From: Pomphorhynchus laevis
Taxonomy: Eukaryota; Acanthocephala; Palaeacanthocephala; Echinorhynchida; Pomphorhynchidae
Direction: 5' to 3'
DNA: 64,000 nucleotides
Assembly: GCA_012934845.2 (NCBI GenBank)
Contig: WNNJ02002056.1
Span: 62,001-126,000, forward strand
The position numbers and the translations under genes are program-made. Each line of letters begins with the position of its first letter. The stretch's first letter is position 1. The notes under the pieces are model-generated. The model did not search any database and was not told the DNA's origin. It saw only the letters and a program-made list of their open reading frames with translations. This document shows positions 33,423-43,615 of this stretch, in pieces.

Positions 33423-34475
33423 GCCTAGAGGTAAACCTTCAATGATTCCTAAATGTTGCAATTGCAATTCTGTCGAAATGTGTATGCGGTAGAAATCACA
33501 GTAACTGTGTTAATTGTTCAGCCCCAAATTGTACAAGAAAGATTTCAGCGATGCAGTCGACCAACAGACACAGTTTAACACGGAATGATGTAACTTTTAC
33601 TACTGTTGATACACCGGAAAGTGGTCCTTGTGTGGAATCCACTGTTTCTCTAAATCATGTTACTGGATTGGATACGATCAGCAGTGAATCAATTAATATC
33701 AGAATATTTGCTGTATTGTCAACACCAAATGATTATTACAGTACAGTGTTACAATGGAAACCGAATTTGTTTACGTTACCACAATGCTCCGCCAATCAAC
33801 AACAATTCATCGAATGTCTTGCGGACTTTTATTATGCGGTAGTTTGCGATCATTGTGCGAATGTAGACAAACTGAAAGAAGGAACAGTTTTCTGTTTATG
33901 TGATCTTCAGCGCATACCCACAAGAAAACTTGCACTTATTAGTAAAACTCTTGAACGACGATTAACTATATGGCGCCGATCCCGCTTCTCTGAGCTTTTC
34001 GACGAGGCCCACATTATGCAAAAACGTTTAAATTGCAGCATGCAAAGGTCCAAATTACCCGATTGGAAAAACAATATATAAGTCTATTGACTCACGTCAA
34101 ATGCTCTGCTGGATCGTCGTTATTCTTGGAGGAGACTGCGTCAGGAATTTTATCATATGACCCTATGATCAATAATAAGACAGTTCGAACGTATCTTCAA
34201 GACTTACATTTTACACCATGATGCATTGTTGAAATATTACTTAAACAATACGGATTTACATCACTCGATTCGGTTCACCTCAATAGACGAAGATCAAACA
34301 GTTCGTGCTTGTAATCGAACTAATGGAGGTGCAGGACCAACAGAAATCGACTTAATATCTTGGCGTAATATGCTTACGAGATTCGGTAATAAGTATCTAA
34401 ACCTCGCGAAATCTTTGGTTTACATGTTTAATATTCCGGCTTCTATTGGTAGCCGTGGCAGGCAATTCAGTGGCT
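33423..34475 (+). mobile_element. CXC-RT retroelement, copy 2, 5' part
   Basis: Starts MPRGKPSMIPKCCNCNS at 33423, with the rest of the cysteine array (CVCGRNHSNCVNCSAPNC) in another frame. The linker is open from 33551 to 34081: VLQWKPNLFTLPQCSA, LQRIPTRKLALISKTLERRL. Then the start of RT (FTSIDEDQTVRACNRTNGG, AGPTEIDLISWRNMLTRFG). Similarity to copy 1 ends near 34450, before the catalytic RT motifs. It is diverged from copy 1 at many residues, so the two are separate insertions. It points away from copy 1 (head-to-head). Confidence 0.82.
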
Positions 34476-34499
34476 AGGTCTTGCTGTCAATTCATCCTT

Positions 34500-35290
34500 T
34501 TCAAATTGGAACATAAAACAGTCATCCAACGTGCGACCTTATTTTAATCGGTTGCTATTTCAATCCAACTTTATCTGCTTGTGATATTAGATAAAGTCTC
34601 GATTTTTTTAAGTAAGCTATCCAGAGAAAGGTGTGTCATCACAGCAGGTAATTTTAACGCTCGTCACATGAGTCCAATCCCGGTTAAACTTATGTAACTT
34701 TAATCGTTTAATACGCACGGCTTTGAGCTACACGTACCTGAAGAAAGCTGAATCTATGAGTCTCATAATGGACTAAGTTGCATAGATCTTTTATTTACTA
34801 ACGCTTAAGTCAGGAAAGCTAATCTTGAACTTGCACCCGAATAGTCTTTACTCCGGAAACACAAGCCAGTATCATTTACAGTGGAAAATCATCTTCCTAC
34901 GCTAACAAAGAAAATTTTGTCTGCCCAAATCAGTAGAAAACTCGATATCAAACGATCAAATTATAATATGATTAAAGATTCTGTCAGGTTCCTTAATGCA
35001 TATAGCATTTACGAAAGCTTTTTAAAGATCATGTATTGTCTCATTGATGCTTTCCAGTCATAATCTAAACTCATTGCGGCTATCTCTAGAAACAGGTTAC
35101 AGCGCAAACCAGGAAATCTCGTACGGCTTAGGAAAGCTCTTGTGCTTAGTAAAAACCGTCGGTTTAATAAAGATATTAAGACGAAATTTATTATTTTGCA
35201 AAGAGTAAATTGCCCGTTGGTATCGAAATTTTATCAGTTAATGCTATATAACAAGTGTGTACGATTAAGACAGGCCTAACGAAACCCCAT
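34500..35290 (+). mobile_element. LINE endonuclease fragment, degenerate
   Basis: Broken plus-strand frames read an endonuclease of Jockey type: ILIGCYFNPTLSACDI, CVITAGNFNARHMSP near 34640, IDLLFTNA near 34785. The segment to about 35290 (LQRVNCPLVSKFYQ) would be the linker before RT. No RT motifs follow; the minus-strand Jockey-like copy starts here. Confidence 0.6.
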
Positions 35291-35304
35291 AGTCCACGAG
35301 GCTG

Positions 35305-37500
35305 ACTATGGTGGTAATCTCGATATGATAAGCTTAAGAAACCTTAGTCTTTACTTTAAGGGGACGTTTACTAGAGAAGAAGACTTATCCCGAGATAGCC
35401 CTAGTACCCCAAATGCGTACTTGGGGTTTCCCATTCAATGACATATGCTGGACCCGTTTCAGAGCCCACCTAGCTCTCTTCAAGATACGTTTAAGTCTAT
35501 TCAGGTAAGCTTTCGCCGAGCAGTTCACCGTAACGGTAAATCCCAGATATTTTATTCGACTCGTGAAGATGGAAGTTGTTGATGCTGCAAAATGGACAAG
35601 AGTGCAGAGAGTGCGTCGTTTCAGTTTCTTTTTAGAAGCAGGGGCGCCATGAAATACGACTACCTGCGATTTATTGGAGTTAACATAAGATTGGATGATG
35701 GTATCAAATATTTTAATCTTAAAAAGAAACGGCTGATGTTTGAGACTACATATTTGCACCTGCATTCAGAAAAAAAGGGATGTGGAATCATCAGCGTAAA
35801 CCACAAAATGTTGATCATGTTTAAATGTCTTGAAAAGAACAATGGAGCTAGCCAGATCTAAGATAGGAGAAAGAGATGAACCTTGAGGTCACCTGTAATA
35901 GGGTAGAACTGACTTGCATCAGGGTCGTATTCATAGTAGAACCGCTAGGTGTACAGAAATATATTCACCCTGTTAACAATTCTCGCAGGCAGCCTAAGTG
36001 ACCTGATAGAGAAGATAATGAAGGAAATGGAGATGCGGTCAAATGCAGCAGAAAAGTCAAGAAAAATCGCCACAGCAAGCTGATCACTGTTATCTTGACA
36101 AAACTGATGCACTTCACCAAAGTGAAATCTCCTTCTAAGCAACGTATTTTTCTCTAGCCGCCAGCGTATTAGGTCATAAATGGTGGTCAGCTGTTAGAGC
36201 GACTGCTCAGTGCAAATGACTTTTAACAACCACATACAATGTTGCAGTAATATGTCGAGGTGTGAATTTGTTGTCGAGCAATTAAAGGTAAGGGTTGATT
36301 GTTTGGATCCTGGCCCTGCTGAATAGTGCATTAGTCCAACTACCAGTTCTATCGTTGAAGTCACCGAGTAGCATGTCATAGCCGCTATCTAAAATTTGGT
36401 CAAGGAGGTCACGGTTCGTGTGAATATTCCCTGGCCATATGTAGACATTGACTATGCTGATATGTTTACCGTTCTTGACAAGTGATATAACTAAACTAGA
36501 AAGGGCTGGAAACGAGTATTTAAAAAGAGGGAAGACCTTAAGGAGCACACAACTTGGTTCAAAGATATTGTGAAGAAGAGAGTGTAGAGGGGTTATGTAC
36601 GGAGTAAAGTGGGTGTAAATATGCTTTGAGATAAATCGAGTAATGCTCTGGGGTAGACGGACAGACCTTGTCTCCTGAAGGACTATAACATCTGCATATC
36701 TACCAGATGGACGCCTAAGGGCGGAAGTACCTCCCGAATTCCACTGAAGAATGTTAAGTGGAAAGGCTTTTGAGAACTTCCCATTGCATTATTGTAACCG
36801 GAGTGGGACGCCCTTCACCTAGTCATAACAAAAGGCGGAAAGTTTGTCATTTCAACTCACTGTTCCTACAAGAGAAGTCGCTTGCCTACATGCATTATCT
36901 TCATTTTCATCGGTATTTGCGACTGGCCAAAGTAAGTTCTTGTGCTCACCCCGCAGTTTGATAAGCATGGTTTATTTTCACATTTCCCCGGATGAATATT
37001 AGATGTGCCACACACCACGCACTTCTAGGGTAGGTAACATCCAGCAGACCAATGCACCCGCTGGTGACAATTGTTGCAGTGGGGTATGTTAGTGAGTCGG
37101 TTTCCACTACAGAAAATTTTTAGTTGTACCCCATAAAATGGTTGCAAGTCGAGTTCGATAAATTCCGAGCTGCATCTACCGGGGCATTGCATAACGCCAC
37201 CAGGATGGGGAATCCTTTGTTGCCTTTTATGAAACGGATATTAGAGATATTGAACTCGCTTCCTAGAATCGATAAATCTTCATTTGAGATGAAAGTTGTA
37301 ATATTGTTAATCTTTAATATGGCAAGGATAGGTTTAGACGAAATTGTAGCTAGTTCCAAATGTATGTTATTAAAATAGTCAATATACGACTTCGCCAAAT
37401 CGGGTGTGGTAAAAGATATTTTAATCTCTGACTCGTAATATTTAATAATATTAAACAAAATTCGCTTCTTTAAATAGGTATGTAAATCCTCTTAGAAGGA
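35305..37500 (-). mobile_element. Jockey-like LINE (family E) copy 1, degenerate
   Basis: Reading from 37500 down: an RRM-like ORF1 part (YESEIKISFTTPDLAKSYID, then NISNIRFIKGNKGFPILVAL), two zinc knuckles near 36970-37090 (CNNCHQRVHWSAGC and CVVCGTSNIHPGKC), an endonuclease (ISIVNVYIWPGNIHTNRDLL, MLLGDFNDRTGSW near 36360) and RT (FGEVHQFCQ, AIFLDFSAAFDRISI near 36040-36090). The part between SDH and the first RT motifs is short, so an internal deletion is likely. Several stops. Its 3' part matches 62757-63000. Confidence 0.78.
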
Positions 37501-37629
37501 TATTAAACAGACACTGCCTTTCCTGAGGCACCAACAATTTAATTATCATTATATTGGCTAGCTAAGGTACCAGGGGAAGCTTCCCCTCAGAAATATAATC
37601 AGAAGTTAAATCAGTACTTGCTTACTTTC

Positions 37630-38620
37630 TGCATTGCCAAGAAAAATAGCTTTTATTGAATCCTTTGATCGCTCCGTTATCACGTTTTGCATTTTTATCA
37701 GCATATGAGAGCCGATCAAAGAAGAAAAGATGGCGTCACAATGCTTTTAGCCTCACCATCCGATGTAGCCGGCATCAAAATTAGCCGACGTATATTTTTA
37801 CCAAAGAAAAAATCGGTTTCATGCCCCAAAGTCCTACGGCCCATTTCGATTCAAAATTCCCTCATAGCAATCTACGAAAAAACGATAGGGCGTAGAATCC
37901 GCTGCCATTTAAGTAGGAGTAACTTAATCCACCAAGTTTTCATGGGTTTGTCGAAGGGCGCTCTGTCCATTCAGCAATTGGTGAAGTTCATTAGCTTGTT
38001 AAGATAACAATCATTAGCTTGTTGTGGCTGTTTTTTTTGACTTTTCGCTGCATTTGACTGCATCTCCATTCCCTTCGTTATCTACTCTCTCAGGTCCCTC
38101 TGGATGCTTGCGAGAATTGTTAACAGGGTGAGATATTACTGTAAACCATGAGGTTCTATTATGAAAACGACCCTGATGCACAAAGGTTCTACCCTATTAC
38201 AGGTGTGCCTTAAGGATCTTTACTTTTTCCAGTCTTATTTATTTCTGCCTTCATTAAACTTTTTAAAATATTGAAGTGCAATCAAGATCTAGTGGTATAC
38301 GCTTATGATGCACAACCTGTTCTCTGGACGCAGGTGCAAGGATGTAGTCTTAGACAACAACCGTTTCTTTTTAAGATTAAAGGATCAGTTGACCACGTCC
38401 AATCTTGTTTTAACTCCGAAAAATCGCAGGTAGTCGTCTTTCATCTCGTCTTTGCCACCATAAAGAAACTTAAGAGATTAGCACTCTCTGCACTCTCGTC
38501 CATTTTGCAGCCTCAACCACTCTCCACCTCGACTGTATTCTTGGGGGGGGTGAGATACCCCAAATGGTTCAGTCCGAGTGCGGCCGGGGGCTCAGATCTC
38601 TACTGACCTGAGGCCAGAAG
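37630..38620 (+). mobile_element. Jockey-like LINE (family E) copy 2, RT part
   Basis: Plus-strand RT: MHFYQHMRADQRRKDG, ISRRIFLPKKKSVSCPKVLR near 37790, PISIQNSLIAIYEKTIGRRI, then broken frames over the FSAAFD motif and a damaged catalytic box (VYAYDA near 38295). It matches the copy at 62700-64000, in the opposite direction. A G8 run lies at 38543-38550. Confidence 0.78.
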
Positions 38621-38884
38621 GATAAGTTAGAAGATTTTGAAAGACATGTCTTGACGGCTATTGTTAAAGTTTTTTCAGCATGTTTTGCTTTTTAGAATGT
38701 TTTTAAAACCCTTATTCTTATACACTTTTTTGCAACAGTGATATCTCTTTGAAAGATAAAACTCTTATCAAAATATAATAAAACCCTTATCAAAATATAA
38801 ATACATACGATTTTAGTACGCTTAATAACTTATAGTACGTTATAATAATTATAACGTACTATAACGTTATAATTTTAGTACGTT

Positions 38885-40070
38885 ATAATAATTATAACGC
38901 CTATCTAACAAAAATTAAACCATCAAGTAAATATAAATATATGGATAAAATTGAATTAATAGAATCCTTAAATATTTTGATAAATCAAAATTATTTAAAA
39001 GTAGGGACATCTATATTTAGACAAGTAAAAGGTGTTTCAATGGGTGGTAATAGTAGCCCAATTATAGCTGACTTGTTTTTAAGCTTTATAGAATATGAAT
39101 TTGTTCATAACTGTGTAAAAACTAAATCTAAACAATATAAATATATGAAATATATGTTTCGATACATTGATGATATATGTGTATTTAATTCTAATAATTT
39201 TTATTCAATTAGTGAACAAATTTATCCAGATAAGCCTTATTCTTAACAAAACCAATATTAATGATAAAGCAGGCATATATCTAGATATGAACATTAAATT
39301 AACATTAACTAAAACTACTATTAATTTATATCGTAAAGATGACATATTTAAATTTACAAGAAACATATTTTTTGCATGAGCATTCATGCATACCATATAA
39401 TATAAAATATAATACATTAAATAATAAAATTTTAAGAATTGTCAACAATATGTAATGATATTGGCTTTCTTCAAAATCATTTAAATAATTTAATAGATAC
39501 ATATTTTAAACTAGGTTACTATAAAAATAACATCAAGCAGAAAATAGTAAAATATATAAATCAACACAATAATATAAAGAATAAATTTAAACTCTTAAGT
39601 GGCAAATTTTTATGGATGGATACTAAATAATATACTTTGTATTAGAAAACGATACTAGATAGTTATTTCAGAGGAAATACATCATTTGCATGTATTTGGC
39701 CCCGCTGCTATGTTGAGTAGAGGAGTTAGGGGCCGAAACCTGATAGCATAGCAGTTCCTCCTGATGACCTCTAATTCTTATTCTGATACAACGTCTGTTA
39801 TTTATTAGTCAATTCATAAAAATGACTTTTTAAATTTCAATTTTTTATTTTAACTTGATTTAAATTATAAAAAATCTAAAAACAATTATTAATTTTATTA
39901 TTTAATTATTAAATTTTGATTTAGCATTATTATGTTTTGTTTATTTTATAATTATATTAAATACGTAGACTCAGTTAGCTGATTTAATTTATAAAATCTA
40001 GATTTAGTAGATATTGAAGAAGCGTTAGTAAAATTTATTAATCTCATATTCGGAAAAAGTTATACATATA
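38885..40070 (+). mobile_element. Penelope-like element, RT C-terminal half and 3' region
   Basis: An open frame at 38941-39246 reads KGVSMGGNSSPIIADLFL and FRYIDDICVF, the fingers/palm wording of Penelope-like RTs. The thumb continues in other frames (GIYLDMNIKLTLTKTTINLY; STICNDIGFLQNHLNNLI), ending near 39630. It carries a few breaks and looks old. The upstream half of RT and any GIY-YIG endonuclease are absent. The 3' region holds the 102-nt structured module and the word CGTAGACTCAGTTAGCTGAT near 39965. A second copy follows head-to-tail. Penelope-like elements are not LTR elements but are often found in such tandem arrays, at times with hammerhead ribozymes. Confidence 0.82.
39670..39772 (+). 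ncRNA. conserved structured module, copy 3 (best formed)
   Basis: Helices: 670-674 with 768-772 (AGAGG/CCTCT); 675-682 with 690-697 (AAATACAT/ATGTATTT); 698-703 with 729-734 (GGCCCC/GGGGCC); 705-712 with 747-754 (CTGCTATG/CATAGCAG); 720-724 with 756-760 (GAGGA/TCCTC), all numbers to be read with 39000 added. The third and fourth helices interleave, which makes an H-type pseudoknot. Between copies the second helix shows an A-T to G-C exchange, and the last a C-G to T-A exchange. Confidence 0.68.
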
Positions 40071-40398
40071 TATGCTATAATAACTATAACGCCTATCTAG
40101 CAAAAATTAAACCATCATGTAAATATAAATATATGGATAAAATCATTAAATAATTACATTTTATGAATTGCAACAATTTGTAACGATATTGGTTTTCTTT
40201 AAAATCATTAAAATAATTTAATAGATTCATATTTTAAACTAGGTTTCTATAAAATCAAAATTAAACAGAAAATAGTAAAATATATAAATCAACACAATAT
40301 TATTAAAAATAAATTTAAACTCTTAAGCGGAATATTTGTATGAATAATAAACAATATGCTTTGTATTAAAGTAAGATACTGGATAATTAAATTTCATT

Positions 40399-40500
40399 AG
40401 AGGAAATACGTCACTAGCCCTTGTTTGACCCCGCTGCTATGTTGGGTCCAGGAATAGGGGCTTAAATCTAATCGCATAGCAATTCCTCCTAATGACCTCT
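40399..40500 (+). ncRNA. conserved structured module, copy 4
   Basis: More diverged. CTGCTATG/CATAGCAA, AGGAAT/ATTCCT and the outer AGAGG/CCTCT remain; the AAATACGT hairpin is damaged. Confidence 0.5.
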
Positions 40501-40506
40501 AATCCT

Positions 40507-40554
40507 TATTCTGATACTAGGTATCAGAATATTCTGATACCTAGTATCAGAATA
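40507..40554. repeat. perfect 48-bp palindrome
   Basis: The whole stretch equals its own reverse complement, and each half is itself a small hairpin (TTCTGATAC with GTATCAGAA). It directly follows the structured module and is built on its CTGATAC word. Confidence 0.95.
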
Positions 40555-40769
40555 TACCTATTCTGATTATCATGAAAAATGACTTTTATTTTAAATTTCA
40601 TTTTTTTATTTTAACTTGATTTTATAAAATCTTATGTAACAACTATGTTCAGCTAACATAATGCTTATGATAACAAGACTTCTAACGAGTATTCTAGATA
40701 TAAAGTTGAAACCCATAAAGCTGCATTTGGCAACTTAAAAAACGCAAATCAACAAATATCATATATTCT

Positions 40770-40919
40770 GATTGAAGGATCAAGAAGACTAAACTGCCTA
40801 AACTGATTATATGCTGTTTCAACTGTTGAGTCTCATCAGTAGGGGCTACTGATGATACTCAAAATTCGATGCAGCATAGAGTCAGTTTATACTGTTTAGT
40901 CTTCCCGATTCCTTCAATC
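40770..40919. repeat. 150-nt hairpin, 73-nt arms, 4-nt loop
   Basis: The arms match at roughly 80% by eye, with the loop GGGG near 40843. Both ends (GATTGAAGGA) and the inner part (ATCATCAGTAG) pair perfectly. It lies in a segment that the sister Penelope-like copy does not have. It may be a fold-back element, a small-RNA precursor or an inverted duplication. Confidence 0.9.
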
Positions 40920-41279
40920 ATAATAAAAAATTAGCGGGAAAAGTAGATCATATATTTAATTATAATATTATTAATATTATAATATTATTATATTATTCAT
41001 ATAAGATCATAATTATTTAACTGTTTATTATTTAATTATTTAATTTTTATTTAGCATTATTTTTAATTTATAGATAATGTAAAATACGTAGACTCAGTTA
41101 CCTGATCTGATTTTCTATTTGGGTAGCCATATGTAAGTATACTCAATATTAGACTTTTATATGCGACGACATAGACGATGAATTGATTCCTAAATATTTA
41201 GTGTTTCAAAATAACCAATCTTGAATAGGATTTGTTAAGAGTATTCTTTATGGGCCTATCCCATGATATATTATCTGTA

Positions 41280-41870
41280 ATAGTGACTCAAATATTTCTT
41301 ATTTCTGAAACTCGTTGTAACTAGGTTGCATTCATTTGCAAGGTAATGATCGGTTCATCACGCTTTCTCCTTAAATAAGAAACGAGGTTACAACAATTTA
41401 TGATATTTAAATAAATACTGTTATTAACTGACCATTTTATTACTGTGTCTAGTTGAGACTGGGCAACGAAACAGTTTGATAAAACTTCCGTTTTCACCAC
41501 CATACTTAAATCATCAGCTTATTTGACGAACATACATTCGTTTGAATTAAGGACTAGATCATTTAAATACATGTTGAAAAAGTGGCGATAAGGATACTAC
41601 TTGTGGTACTCCTCGATGCGTATATCTCTATTCTGAGTGTATTTGCTCAATAACTACTCTTTGACTTCGATCAGACAAATATGACCTCAAACAAGTAATT
41701 TGCCATTTCGGAAAATTATATTCATTCAGCCTATTTAATAAGTTTCCATGATTTACATAATCAAAAGCTTTTATAAAATCTAGTTGTATAATTCTAACTA
41801 TGTTCATTCCATCATCAATAGTTTGGTATACGGTATTCATAAGTTGTAGCAGAGCGTCAGTTGTAATTAT
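41280..41870 (-). mobile_element. LINE RT fragment, degenerate
   Basis: The minus strand reads IVRIIQLDFIKAFDYVNHGN, then LRSYLSDRSQRVVIE and a GVPQ-like motif near 41610, ending near 41300. Frame changes are present. Family not fixed. Confidence 0.65.
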
Positions 41871-41889
41871 ATAAGTCTTAAAGCGAAAA

Positions 41890-42265
41890 TGTCATTATGA
41901 ATAGAACATGTGGCACATGATCGTAAACCTGATGGCCACCCTATTTGTATAATTGAGGTTAATTTGAGGTGTGGATACATAGGTCATCTGTTTTGTTTAG
42001 CTACTCAATATAATGGCAGTCGTAATACTATACTTTAATTGGTACAACAAGCAGTGCTAGTGTGGAACGGACTTCCCCATTAAGTTATCGAATCAAGTCA
42101 AGCGTTTACCTACTTCCTGGTTTACAGAAGATGCTCAAGTGAACCTACGCGATTTCATTTGATTTTTTTTCCTTTATTTTGTGTTTATTTTCATTCTGCT
42201 GATTAATTTTATGAGCGGACGAAACAGTCTTCGTGGCTATAGTCATGTACAACAATGACAATATA
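41890..42265 (+). mobile_element. LINE C-terminal fragment
   Basis: The plus strand reads a typical LINE C-terminus (VWNGLPH near 42060) and a T-rich 3' end near 42170-42265. Short and degenerate. Confidence 0.45.
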
Positions 42266-42299
42266 ACATATATATCACAATTTAACATTAAACGATCTT

Positions 42300-42700
42300 A
42301 TATAGCCGCACCCGATCTGCAAATCATCTATGAAAGTCAAGTGCTGACAATTCAATTATGTAAGTAGACTGCAAAATATGGTAAATTTCGGATCCCAAGA
42401 CAAGATCTGGTCCCAAAACTGAATCCGATCTAACACCTTGAGAACCTGAAATAAAATTATAATTCAGATACTAAAGAAGCAACGTGATATGAATGAATTC
42501 ATATAGTTGACTATTTCGATTTTAATCCTGTTCCTATAAGTAATTGCAAGAGCTGATTGTGAGAGATTTTGTCAAATGCTTTAATTAAGTCAAGGAAAAT
42601 TGACTTAAATGCGTGTCCTTTTAAAACGGCATCAAACCTCGTATACTATGAGAACATAAGGTTTAAAAGACAAAAGTGATATTTTTGCAGCCGTGATGTG
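42300..42700 (-). mobile_element. LINE RT scrap
   Basis: The minus strand reads AFKSIFLDLIKAFDKISHNQ near 42540-42600, the first catalytic motif of RT, with little else preserved. Confidence 0.5.
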
Positions 42701-42965
42701 AATAAGAAAATCATCCATTCATATCAATATGCTTCATGATTATCTAATAAAAATATCCATCCTGATACTCTGCAAACCGCTCTGGTAATCTTGATATGAA
42801 ATTTTGTATTAAACACTAAACCATTCTTTGAGGATATGTATAACAACCAGTATCCACTCGTAAGGAAAATAGCAACAAAATAAGTTAAGATTGAATAACT
42901 TTTAGGTTGGTAGAGCAATGGCTCAGCAAAAACTCCACAAAGTAAATGATACATCGTTAGACCTG

Positions 42966-43615
42966 GTATATAAGTACCTATAAATTCACTATATAGTTAC
43001 TTGCTTAAGTATTCTAAAATTCTTTACGAAAATCTAAATTCCTTCATTAGTTTCATATTGAAAATAGCCATTAACGATATATCATCTTGCACATTAATTG
43101 AAGTTTTAATAAAACAAACAAGAGAGAATTTTTTATTATATATTGAATAAGAAATAATATTTTGTTACATCTTATTAATATTTATAATATAATATTTTTA
43201 TTACATCTTATTGAATAAGAAATAAAATTTTATTACATCTAAACGTAAATTATAGTTTCGTGAATTGCAGGTTCATTTGCGGGAACCATTTCTTGTATAA
43301 AGATTAAAAAATATTTATCGTCAAAACTAACTATATATTGGTATGTACGACTTTTTTGTTTTTTTTTATTTTTTTTATAAAAATCAAAAAAGGTATATGA
43401 GTACCTATAAATTCACTATATAGTTACTTGCTTAAGTATTCTAAAATTCTTTACGAAAATCTAAATTCCTTCATTAGTTTCATATTGAAAATAGCCATTA
43501 ACGATATATCATCTTCAACATTAATTGAAGTTTTAATAAAACAAATAAGAGAGAATTTTTTATTATATATTGAATAAGAAATAATATTTTGTTACATCTT
43601 ATTAATATTTATAAT
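42966..43615 (+). repeat. 426-bp repeat, unit 1 and first half of unit 2
   Basis: Unit 1 is about 42966-43391; unit 2 starts at about 43392 with the same TGAGTACCTATAAATTCAC-type start and continues, after the RT-H insertion, at 45598-45760. Both share the words TTGCAGGTTCATTTGCGGGA or close variants. No coding part is seen. Confidence 0.87.

Larger units (their letters stand above)
40071..41125 (+). mobile_element. Penelope-like element, second tandem copy with internal deletion
   Basis: It starts like the first copy (ACGCCTATCTAGCAAAAATT), but after ATGGATAAAAT it jumps to the thumb region, so about 460 bases with the catalytic core are missing. It keeps the thumb, the structured module (40399-40500) and the 3' word CGTAGACTCAGTTACCTGAT near 41090. 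About 300 bases not found in the first copy lie at about 40635-40945 and include the 150-nt hairpin. Confidence 0.8.

Noticed and set aside
39698-39754. The same module as an HDV-like ribozyme
   Set aside because: The two interleaved helices resemble P1 and P2, but no P1.1 pairing, no P4 and no matching active-site C context are seen.
39670-39772. The CTGANGA-bearing module as a hammerhead ribozyme
   Set aside because: The helices beside CTGANGA fit stems I and II loosely, but the base at the G12 position or the closing pair of stem II is wrong, and no proper stem III with a UH cleavage site can be drawn.
42216-42245. GGACGAAACAGTC near 42220 as a second hammerhead
   Set aside because: The box upstream reads CTGATTA and there is no matching stem II strand.
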